DNA of 7,470 nucleotides from Nitrososphaeraceae archaeon (lineage in GTDB: Archaea > Thermoproteota > Nitrososphaeria > Nitrososphaerales > Nitrososphaeraceae), in the NCBI GenBank assembly GCA_025449515.1, contig JANWJI010000129.1:1-7470 (forward strand), in the 5' to 3' direction. Shown here piece after piece: positions 1 to 6,151 of this stretch. The position numbers were made by a program, and so were the translations under genes. How positions within the stretch are numbered: position 1 is the first letter of the stretch; each line of letters starts with the position of its first letter. A model generated the notes under the pieces. That model worked only from the letters and a program-made list of their open reading frames with translations. It did not search any database and had not been told where the DNA came from.

Positions 1-133
1 ATGGAGTCGATAATAGAATTTCAAAGGTTAAAGGATGCATCGGCTTAACCAGAATTCTGATCCAACATAGAACAAGACCCATCACTAAATCATTTTTCAG
101 CTTTGATCAGTTTGGCCGATTTCAAAACTAATC

Positions 134-140
134 AAAAAAA
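134..140 (-). terminator. U-tract terminator after the zinc-finger ORF
   Basis: Seven A on the plus strand give seven U in minus-strand RNA, starting ten bases after the TGA of the 48-residue ORF. Archaeal RNA polymerase and FttA both use U-rich tracts for termination. A shorter run of five (330-334) lies 24 bases after the fttA-like stop codon. Confidence 0.35.
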
Positions 141-149
141 TGATAGTAG

Positions 150-296
150 TCATGACCTGGCATCTGGATTCTTGACTGGTTTTAGAGGTGGGGGAAGCTT
201 TTCCAATTTATGGTTTGGATTAGCAAGATAATGTCTAGATGCACCTTCTCCGCTCAGAACAATGTTGCAATTTACGCATTTATATCTTATCGCCAA
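150..296 (-). CDS. Possible C2H2 zinc-finger microprotein, 48 residues
   Basis: This frame reads YKCVNCNIVL followed by RHYLANPNHK. It gives C-x2-C-x11-H-x6-H with C7, C10, H22 and H29, a classic single zinc-knuckle arrangement, and then a Lys/Pro-rich tail ending at TGA. Small one-finger proteins of this kind are common in thaumarchaea, where they probably bind nucleic acid or protein; that is family knowledge, not visible here. The only usual start is TTG at 294-296, just after an in-frame TAA. The nearest TATA-like box (309-316) is too close to serve that TTG comfortably, and the ATG at 277-279 is out of frame. The gene may therefore have an unusual start or a decayed, frameshifted beginning. 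A run of seven T on the minus strand follows the stop within ten bases. It lies downstream of the fttA-like gene on the same strand. Confidence 0.42.
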   Translation of the reverse strand: MAIRYKCVNCNIVLSGEGASRHYLANPNHKLEKLPPPLKPVKNPDARS

Positions 297-357
297 GTCT
301 TACCCAAGCTATATAGTGTATACATGGCTAAAAAGGATACTGAATGATACCCCTGAG

Positions 358-2631
358 TTAGCGGAGTCTAATAATCTCTCTAACATCAGGAACTCCAGAC
401 CTTATCTTTAATTTGTGGTAAATCGTGCTTGCAATATTTTCAGATTTCGATTTTTCTCCATGGTTCACCAAAACCCTCTTTGGTTTCACCCTGGAAACAA
501 AGCTAAGAATTTGGTTAAAATCACTATGACCACTGAAGCCATCGATTTTCTGGGTAGTGCACTTAACTGGAATAACTTTCATCTTGCCATTTTTATCCAT
601 CATACTTATCTCGTTCATTACACCATCTATGACTCTCCTACCAAGTGTGCCGTTTATTTGATACGAAACAAAGATAATCTTGTTTTTCTCGTCCGGGGCT
701 ATCTCCTTAAAATATTCTACAGATGGGCCTCCTTCTAGCATCCCTGAAGTTGCCATGATGATTGAGGGATTCTCATCGTTGAAAATATCCTCTCTTTTCC
801 TAGTACCATTTACTATAGTGAAGTACTCCGACTGAAATGGGTTAATGCCTTCGGCTACAGACTTACGAACATTATAACCCAAATAATGTGCATACGACAT
901 GTGGATTGCGCTGGCTTCAGAGATCATTCCTTCGATGTAAATGGGAGACTCTAATAAACGCCCTTCTTTCATTTCCCGATCGATGACCAGCATTATCTCT
1001 TGTGCCCTGCCCACAGCCGGGACTGGTATCAGTACCTTCCCACCACCTCTCAATGTATCATTGATACTCTCTGTAAAGCCTTTGTAAACCAATGACTGCT
1101 CTGGCATAACGTCTGTAGAATTCCCGTATGTACTTTCAGTGATAAGCGTTTCTACTCTAGGATAGATAGAAAGAGCATTATCTAGGAGCTGAGTTCTGGC
1201 ATATTTATAATCTCCAGAGTACAGAATGTTGTGTGCACCAGAAACGTTTAGATGGACTGTTGCGCTACCCATAATATGACCAGCGTTATTTAATGTAACC
1301 GTAATATCTGGCGAAATATCCGTAGGCTTGCCATATGGCAATGTTATACATCTTTTTATGACTTCGTTGACATCTCTCGCTTCGAAGGGAAGATATGTCC
1401 CATTGTTGTTGGCGATCTTTATTGAATCCATTTGCAATAGAGTCATCAGGGGTAATGTTGGTTCAGTACAATAAACGGGGCCTTTGTAGCCGTACTTGTA
1501 CAAAGTAGGTAGAAATCCCTGGTGATCTATATGTGCATGACTAATAATTACTGCGTCAAGATCGTTTAGGTTGAATGTGAACCAATCAAGACGTGGATAG
1601 GCGTTCAAGGCTATATCTTCTCCCGGATTTATTCCACAATCTAGCATTATCTTGCTCTCGGGCGTTACCACGATGAAGCAGGATCTTCCCACTTGTTTCA
1701 CTCCGCCTAAACAATACAACATAACTTCATGTTTACTTGTACTCGAATATGGTGATATTGGAGGGGTTCTCTGATTGGTTGAATTTGTGCTAACAATTTG
1801 ATTTGGTGGAGATGAATCTCCGCCTTTATCAGGTAATCCGTACTCATTGGTAAAACTCGAAACGTTTCTACCTGTATCGATGCTCTTAACAGCAGCTGAA
1901 ATTGTCATAAGCGGTTTCCTGAAAATCCTAGTTCCCACGCGCTGATAGAAAGCTGTTCTCTCCTTTGCAGAATTCTTGAGCATTGAGTGTATCAAGGTTA
2001 TGCTGTTCGAAGGAATATGCGGTGATTGCCTTGTATGCGCAATCCAGCCTGTAGACTCTGCTATATTGACAACCATATCAGGATCTACAATCTTAGGTCG
2101 ATTCAATTCCAAGATGATCTCCCCTGTTGCATCGTCACAAAAGATCGCGGAGAGTAGTACGTCTTTCGGAAGTAGTTTTGAAATCCTAATCCTAGCTTCG
2201 TCCTCACTGATCCTGATAGATGGATCAGTTCTGACAACGATTCTCTTCTTTAGCGACTTAGACAACGAAGACAAATGCATAGTGAGCTCAGTGAGTGAGA
2301 ACCTAGGATTCTTAGTGTAGATAGCAATGCTGGGCCCTTCAAATCTAGCACCTGTAATCTTTGATTCCGATGGTACTGATTCAGATACCACAGCCCATAA
2401 TGCATCTTGATCGTCCGAAGTAACCTTCATAACATGCCCGGAAGCATTAGTAGGGGTATCTTTGGGCGGTTCGGTGTCCAACACAATTCGAGAATTCTCA
2501 GCTTGAATATTGTTATCCAAGACATTTCTTGTTCTCTTCATGTTGCTCCTATTCTTAGGTTGAGCGTTTCTTTCTCCTTTTTCCGATTTGTTGCTATTTT
2601 CTCCTTGCACAATTACTCTTCTTCTGGCCAC
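358..2631 (-). CDS. FttA/aCPSF1-type KH, metallo-beta-lactamase and beta-CASP ribonuclease, divergent copy
   Basis: Proteins of this family (aCPSF1, also called FttA) are archaeal relatives of CPSF73. They cut RNA and drive transcription termination with RNA polymerase and Spt4/5. The 757 residues read as a polar extension (1-70), a KH pair (about 78-240), a low-complexity linker (243-300), then metallo-beta-lactamase and beta-CASP domains (303-757). Catalytic residues are complete: D331, HAHIDH at 365-370, H452, D474, motif A E499, motif B H702 (FSGHSD) and motif C H724 (NHGE). The C terminus ends in IRLR, like the dimerising tail of typical members. Compared from memory with Pyrococcus aCPSF1 (about 650 residues), it is longer by the extension and linker, and its second KH domain lacks the GxxG loop. 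The annotated start is GTG. Met31 has GGAG four bases upstream and Met68 matches the usual family start, so the N terminus is uncertain. Family assignment is firm; a role as main termination factor or as a paralog is open. Confidence 0.93.
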   Translation of the reverse strand: MARRRVIVQGENSNKSEKGERNAQPKNRSNMKRTRNVLDNNIQAENSRIVLDTEPPKDTPTNASGHVMKVTSDDQDALWAVVSESVPSESKITGARFEGPSIAIYTKNPRFSLTELTMHLSSLSKSLKKRIVVRTDPSIRISEDEARIRISKLLPKDVLLSAIFCDDATGEIILELNRPKIVDPDMVVNIAESTGWIAHTRQSPHIPSNSITLIHSMLKNSAKERTAFYQRVGTRIFRKPLMTISAAVKSIDTGRNVSSFTNEYGLPDKGGDSSPPNQIVSTNSTNQRTPPISPYSSTSKHEVMLYCLGGVKQVGRSCFIVVTPESKIMLDCGINPGEDIALNAYPRLDWFTFNLNDLDAVIISHAHIDHQGFLPTLYKYGYKGPVYCTEPTLPLMTLLQMDSIKIANNNGTYLPFEARDVNEVIKRCITLPYGKPTDISPDITVTLNNAGHIMGSATVHLNVSGAHNILYSGDYKYARTQLLDNALSIYPRVETLITESTYGNSTDVMPEQSLVYKGFTESINDTLRGGGKVLIPVPAVGRAQEIMLVIDREMKEGRLLESPIYIEGMISEASAIHMSYAHYLGYNVRKSVAEGINPFQSEYFTIVNGTRKREDIFNDENPSIIMATSGMLEGGPSVEYFKEIAPDEKNKIIFVSYQINGTLGRRVIDGVMNEISMMDKNGKMKVIPVKCTTQKIDGFSGHSDFNQILSFVSRVKPKRVLVNHGEKSKSENIASTIYHKLKIRSGVPDVREIIRLR
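2537..2548 (-). promoter_or_regulatory. Ribosome binding site before the internal Met31 codon of the fttA-like gene
   Basis: The minus strand reads AGGAGCAACATG, with GGAG four bases before the ATG of codon 31. No such match precedes the GTG start or the Met68 codon. This makes codon 31 a real contender for the true start; the spacing is somewhat short. Confidence 0.35.
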
Positions 2632-2714
2632 CGCGGGAGCATATAGCCCAAAACTTTACCTATAATCAGTTGGCAAAGTCTAATAATTTTAAGTCAATAC
2701 TTTTCCGCAAAAAG

Positions 2715-2724
2715 CCATATAAAC
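2715..2724 (-). promoter_or_regulatory. Candidate TATA box of the fttA-like gene
   Basis: The minus strand reads GTTTATATGG, a good archaeal TATA match. It would start RNA near 2694 and give a leader of about 60 bases before the GTG start, or about 150 before the Met31 codon. A weaker AT-rich element (CTTAAAATTATT, 2681-2692) lies closer to the gene. Confidence 0.32.
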
Positions 2725-3029
2725 TGTGGTCTAATCATTAATAAATATTTTGCCATGCTTCCTAACCCCAAGCTTTCAATCCGGATAATCTAGGATATAA
2801 AGTAGTATTTTGCGATACAAATGTAATTTCCGAATACGACTACATAAAGAATTCACAGACAATCTAAAATCCAATTCACTATCGCCAATTCCTATAATGT
2901 GGCTAACCACCGAAGGAGAGCTAACCTAATGTGCAGTGAATCTGTCTTTTTGTTTGACTAGTCAACTAGAATTGGTTTGACCTCAATTTTATCTCGAATT
3001 TGCACGAAGAAACAAAGGAACGCTTTAGC

Positions 3030-3038
3030 TTATAAATA
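3030..3038 (+). promoter_or_regulatory. TATA box on the plus strand inside the 619-base gap
   Basis: The sequence TTATAAATA is among the best TATA matches in the window. It faces away from the fttA-like gene and towards the 38-codon ORF at 3079. No large plus-strand gene follows, so a small protein or a non-coding RNA, possibly antisense to the regulator's 3' end, is the likely product. Confidence 0.38.
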
Positions 3039-3078
3039 ATGCTCTTAGCGAACCCTGCAATATCTCCTTTCTGAAGCA

Positions 3079-3195
3079 ATGGGTAGCGATATAAGCTATC
3101 AAAGCCGGCGTACTGCTGATTTTAATTTCTATCTCTACAAGCAACCTACAAATCCTGCAGCTTCCAATCTTATTTACAAACTACGGATAACATAG
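3079..3195 (+). CDS. Possible small protein of 38 residues, unknown
   Basis: This is an ATG-to-TAG frame coding for MGSDISYQSRRTADFNFYLY and a further 18 residues. I recognise no motif, signal peptide or membrane segment. Support comes from position: a TATA box of good archaeal form (3030-3038) lies where it would start RNA near 3060, leaving a leader of about 20 bases. There is no Shine-Dalgarno match. It is the only candidate gene on the plus strand in the 619-base gap between the regulator and the fttA-like gene, and it runs convergently with the regulator. A non-coding RNA from the same promoter is an equally good reading. Confidence 0.25.
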   Translation: MGSDISYQSRRTADFNFYLYKQPTNPAASNLIYKLRIT

Positions 3196-3250
3196 TGTCT
3201 CGTCCTAATCAAATTCCGGTTATTGACGAGTGCATAGACCAGCACTTATC

Positions 3251-4108
3251 CTACACCTCCTTAAGTCTCTTTTCGTCGAATGACTTGGAATTGTACCAAT
3301 TATATCTATAGAAGTCGAGACACCATTCATGAAATAATGTGTTTGCTTCGCCGTCGCTAGATCGGCCAGAATATAAGGAATTCATATCGGTGATGCCTTT
3401 GGTATTAGGAAATAGTACAGTTGCCTGTCTTTCATTCAATACCACGGCCGTTGTGATCTTATCAATCATTCTTCTCTCCGCAATCCCGCTTTTCAATAAA
3501 TCAGGAAAATCAGAGGCTTTGAGCAGGTCAAATCCCTTTTTAGGTATTACCGCGTTTTGTGGAAGGATATAGCTGAACTTAACCCCGTCCTTTTTTATTT
3601 TAGAAATTACTGCCTCTATAAGTTCGAAAGGAATCTGAGGAAGCATGGCGTAAATGTATTCTGAAGAGCTATCATATAGCTTTTTCCACAATTCTAGGAC
3701 GGCTACAAATCCATTGACATATTCGGAATCATCCAAGGAGCCAATTCTCTGTACAAATTTCATTGGGAGGTCACTGAGAATATGCTCTGAAAAATATGAC
3801 CTGTTTCTCGAGAGGAAGCCAAAGGTTGAAATGTGTTTGATGATGATATTCCCAAATGTAGTAAGGAAAAAAGACCCACTGGAATCCTTATATATTATTC
3901 CGGCTTCAGACAACCTATTAACATTTCTGTGAACTTCCTGCATAGTAACACTTAGATCTCTTGCAATCTGTGCAAGCCTTAGACTGCCTTGGTTTAACTT
4001 GAAGAGGATGGCTAACCTCTGTTCACTAGCTAACTCGAAGAAAATTCGCTCTGTATGCTCCAAATAGCCCTCATCTGGATACTTATCATTGTCCACATTT
4101 GAATCCAA
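3251..4108 (-). CDS. Winged-helix transcriptional regulator, FilR1/ArsR-like
   Basis: This is a 285-residue soluble regulator. Residues 20-90 form a winged helix-turn-helix: helix RIFFELASEQRLAILFKL, then a recognition region SVTMQEVHRNVNRLSEAGII, then a wing with SSGSFFLTTFG. Residues about 105-272 resemble the ligand-sensing domain of archaeal FilR1-type regulators (DUF1724), ending in the typical HEWCLDFYRYNW stretch. The architecture predicts DNA binding controlled by a small molecule; the ligand and targets cannot be read from the sequence. No membrane segment is seen. The start is TTG, directly after an in-frame TAG three codons upstream, with GTG at codon 5 as the alternative. A TATA-like element at 4135-4144 would start RNA only a few bases before the TTG. 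It lies 156 bases downstream of the epimerase gene and 619 bases upstream of the fttA-like gene, so neither is an obvious operon partner. The HTH assignment is strong; the FilR1 assignment is moderate. Confidence 0.85.
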   Translation of the reverse strand: MDSNVDNDKYPDEGYLEHTERIFFELASEQRLAILFKLNQGSLRLAQIARDLSVTMQEVHRNVNRLSEAGIIYKDSSGSFFLTTFGNIIIKHISTFGFLSRNRSYFSEHILSDLPMKFVQRIGSLDDSEYVNGFVAVLELWKKLYDSSSEYIYAMLPQIPFELIEAVISKIKKDGVKFSYILPQNAVIPKKGFDLLKASDFPDLLKSGIAERRMIDKITTAVVLNERQATVLFPNTKGITDMNSLYSGRSSDGEANTLFHEWCLDFYRYNWYNSKSFDEKRLKEV

Positions 4109-4134
4109 TTTATACGACTATGAGAACTCTAGAG

Positions 4135-4144
4135 AATTATACTT
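4135..4144 (-). promoter_or_regulatory. Candidate TATA box of the regulator gene
   Basis: The minus strand reads AAGTATAATT about 31 bases before the TTG start, so RNA would begin roughly five bases before it. A second TATA-like sequence, GTATAAAT, abuts the start codon and is too close to serve it. It could instead serve the GTG at codon 5 only with unusually tight spacing. Confidence 0.3.
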
Positions 4145-4264
4145 TTTGTTGGTGTTGGTCCTGAATCGCTATGTCCCTATGCATATCATTCGTCTATCCT
4201 GTTCTGTTATCACGAATTTTATTGTACAGCTCGCGTTCCTTTTCCTATTGACAAAATTTTCACA

Positions 4265-5734
4265 TCACCAATAATTTAATCCACTATTTTCTTTCCATAG
4301 ATGTATTCTTTGATGCAACCACGGAAAGAAATTCAAATCTCCCTTCCTAAATTCTGATTTCAGTATTCGTATTATCCTTTGCGACACTTTACCAGGCTCC
4401 CCGTACAGGTGTTTCTTATTCCTTAACTTAATCCCAAGACCTTCTCTTTGGTTATATGCTTGATTTACAAAGGCTGAAATCAACTCATTACTCACAGGCG
4501 GAATCAAGATATTGCTTCTTGCATCGAAAACAGTTTCTGGGCGATCCGTATTGAGCCGGACAGTCAATGACATTACTTTGTCAAAATACAGTAATTCTTC
4601 TTGCATAGATCCAGAGTCTGTCATCTCGGCCCAACAATGTCCACTATCTAGGAATTCTATGACATGGGAGTATTCTTTCCATAGGGGAGATATAATAAAC
4701 TTCTTAGGGTAATTATTTGCTAGTTTTTGTAAATATCCATCAAGATTAAAGGATTTAATCGCAGCTTCAGTGGCGTTTAGCATGAGAAAAATAATACGTT
4801 GTTGACTATGCCTTACCAATTGGCCAATTGAATTCAAAATGGACATAAACCTGCGCCTCGTTAAATTTTCTCTCCTGTGAATATCAACTCGCAACCACTC
4901 ATCTGATTCTAACAAAGGATAAAGATCAAAAATGCTCCGTGAGGTCTTTTGCCGTCTTTTCATATTAATGGCGTCCACTACTGAGTTCCCTACAGTATGC
5001 ACGTACTCTGCCGGATATCCTTCCCTGATTAAATTACCCTTGTTTAGATTAGTAGGCGCAAAGAAATATTGTGTCCCCGCCGAACAAATCCAAGTATCAA
5101 TTTGTTCTGGAAAAGGCTCATCTCGAGCAATGAACCAATCTCCATAGAGCTGAGAGCTGACCAATTTTTCTATAACACCTCTACTCGGATCCTTATACTT
5201 TGTTATATTCTTCATTACCACTGGGCTCATCGACCTCAGTCCAGCTTCATTTTGAGCTACCTTTTGTCCTACGCCAAATACCCAAGCTAAGGGTGCAATA
5301 CCCGCGACTATCGTATCTCCATGAACAACGGGTAAAACTCGGATATCGTTTCCATATTTTTTTTTGCAATATCTTCCGAAGGTACCGAACTTCATGATTA
5401 ATTCGCTCGCTTTCTCCATAAGATCTCCTCGGATCTGAAGATTACAACCTATATGTTCCTGAATTTCGAATTCATTGATACCAAAGCCTAGTAACTTGTC
5501 AAAATGCTGCCCAGTATTTATTACAAATATCGGTATATGAGATTTAGAGGCTTCTAGGATGAGCGGGGCTTGCTTATAGAAGTCTGGTTTAGTACCTATA
5601 ACTATTGACAAGATTGGACTATTATTGTTTAAAGAAAGATTGAATACATTTTCCAAAACTGACGGAAATAGAGTTACTGGCTTGACCTTTCGATCAAAAT
5701 GAATTTCGCTAACTTTGGTGGCTTTTCTTGGCAT
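4265..5734 (-). CDS. UDP-N-acetylglucosamine 2-epimerase family protein (WecB-like)
   Basis: The expected reaction is interconversion of UDP-GlcNAc and UDP-ManNAc, which feeds surface polysaccharide or protein glycosylation in the cytoplasm. The fold is GT-B. Visible motifs are GTKP (47-50), TGQH (74-77), HGDT (138-141), EAGLR (163-167), PFPEQ (207-211), FAPT (225-228), HRREN (286-290), TDSGSMQEE (372-380) and DRPE (397-400). The four catalytic residues of E. coli WecB (D95, E117, E131, H213) correspond to D140, E163, E210 and H286. The protein is 489 residues against about 376 in E. coli. It has some 40 extra residues at the N terminus, about 33 more between EAGLR and PFPEQ, and a long Trp-rich tail. 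The HxNPN segment before the last lobe is replaced by FLMLNATE, so the exact substrate is less certain than the fold. The start is ATG, just after an in-frame TGA. No glycosyltransferase or sugar dehydrogenase lies nearby, so the pathway is unknown. Confidence 0.88.
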   Translation of the reverse strand: MPRKATKVSEIHFDRKVKPVTLFPSVLENVFNLSLNNNSPILSIVIGTKPDFYKQAPLILEASKSHIPIFVINTGQHFDKLLGFGINEFEIQEHIGCNLQIRGDLMEKASELIMKFGTFGRYCKKKYGNDIRVLPVVHGDTIVAGIAPLAWVFGVGQKVAQNEAGLRSMSPVVMKNITKYKDPSRGVIEKLVSSQLYGDWFIARDEPFPEQIDTWICSAGTQYFFAPTNLNKGNLIREGYPAEYVHTVGNSVVDAINMKRRQKTSRSIFDLYPLLESDEWLRVDIHRRENLTRRRFMSILNSIGQLVRHSQQRIIFLMLNATEAAIKSFNLDGYLQKLANNYPKKFIISPLWKEYSHVIEFLDSGHCWAEMTDSGSMQEELLYFDKVMSLTVRLNTDRPETVFDARSNILIPPVSNELISAFVNQAYNQREGLGIKLRNKKHLYGEPGKVSQRIIRILKSEFRKGDLNFFPWLHQRIHLWKENSGLNYW

Positions 5735-5764
5735 TACTCATATGCCTCTAATAGTCTTGCTGAT

Positions 5765-5774
5765 GAAATATTTG
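5765..5774 (-). promoter_or_regulatory. Candidate TATA box of the epimerase gene
   Basis: The minus strand reads CAAATATTTC with its centre about 36 bases before the ATG, which would give a leader of around ten bases. A second candidate, CATAAATAG at 5827-5835, matches the consensus at least as well but implies a leader of about 70 bases. No Shine-Dalgarno sequence precedes the ATG. Confidence 0.28.
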
Positions 5775-5877
5775 GGAGATTCCTGATCGACGACATAAGA
5801 TTTGGTATGAAACGCGGAAATGATCACTATTTATGTGTTTAAATTAAGCTAAATTTGTCGTAACTCACATGCTAAGA

Positions 5878-5997
5878 TCACCTTTCCAACTTTGCATATG
5901 AGAGCATTTTGCATTGGCTATCCACTCCGCTGTCTGGTATTGATCTCCCCTGAAGATACGGAATCCATACTGGCCAATGTGAAATACAGAAAGCCAT
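5878..5997 (-). CDS. Possible small protein of 39 residues, overlaps an antisense ORF
   Basis: The frame opens with ATG, begins MAFCISHWPVWIPYLQGRS and ends with TGA. It is Trp- and Cys-containing but shows no motif I can name. It lies between the protease and epimerase genes on the same strand as both. TATA-like sequences occur on the minus strand near 6072-6097, which would give a long leader. An ORF of similar length (5898-6041) covers it on the other strand, so at most one is likely real. Chance ORFs of this size are not rare. Confidence 0.18.
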   Translation of the reverse strand: MAFCISHWPVWIPYLQGRSIPDSGVDSQCKMLSYAKLER

Positions 5998-6041
5998 TAG
6001 CCTGTATGGATCTTCAACCAGATTATCTTACGGACTTATGA
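5898..6041 (+). CDS. Possible small protein of 47 residues, overlaps an antisense ORF
   Basis: The frame opens with ATG and begins MRAFCIGYPLRCLVLISPED, ending with TGA at 6039-6041. No domain is recognised. A TTTAAATT element at 5839-5846 could act as a TATA box, giving an RNA start about 30 bases before the ATG. It would be the only plus-strand gene in this gap. The antisense frame 5878-5997 competes with it. Coding status is undecided. Confidence 0.2.
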   Translation: MRAFCIGYPLRCLVLISPEDTESILANVKYRKPLACMDLQPDYLTDL

Positions 6042-6151
6042 TGTTGAGAAACTTCCTATTAAAAGATGCGCATATTTATGTGCTATCTTTATATCTTAAC
6101 TTTTTGTGAGATCATTTTTCTAGTTTCTGATCATCTTTAATAATATGATCC

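Larger units (their letters stand above)
2632..3250. other. Intergenic region between the regulator and the fttA-like gene
   Basis: These 619 bases carry the proposed fttA-like promoter at the left end, and a plus-strand TATA box with a 38-codon ORF at the right. Between about 2760 and 3000 I see only ORFs of 12 codons or fewer on either strand, no tRNA-like T-loop, no repeat array and no clear hairpin with a U-tract. Confidence 0.6.
5735..6151. other. Intergenic region between the protease and epimerase genes
   Basis: These 417 bases hold the proposed epimerase promoter, two overlapping antiparallel small ORFs (5878-6041), and an AT-rich stretch near 6065-6150 with TATA-like sequences on both strands. 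The tetramer-containing word GATCAT or its complement recurs several times between 6107 and 6150 without a regular pattern. The middle (about 5890-5990) is richer in G and C than the flanks. Confidence 0.5.

Noticed and set aside
1..82. Minus-strand frame open from an ATG at 80-82 to the left edge (about 27 codons)
   Set aside because: It is too short to separate from chance, with no motif and no well-placed promoter; it could be a partial gene, but nothing supports it.
415..738. Plus-strand ORF of 107 codons inside the FttA-like gene
   Set aside because: It lies antisense to a conserved catalytic domain with all motifs intact, has no motif of its own, and is best read as a shadow. The same applies to the other plus-strand ORFs inside the four large genes.
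2062..2100. The missing GxxG loop as a sequencing frameshift or pseudogene
   Set aside because: The change is a whole-codon deletion with good family similarity immediately on both sides, and the rest of the 757-residue frame is intact.
2632..3250. tRNA, CRISPR array or insertion sequence in the long gaps
   Set aside because: I found no T-loop with flanking stems, no regularly spaced repeats, no transposase fragment and no terminal inverted repeats.
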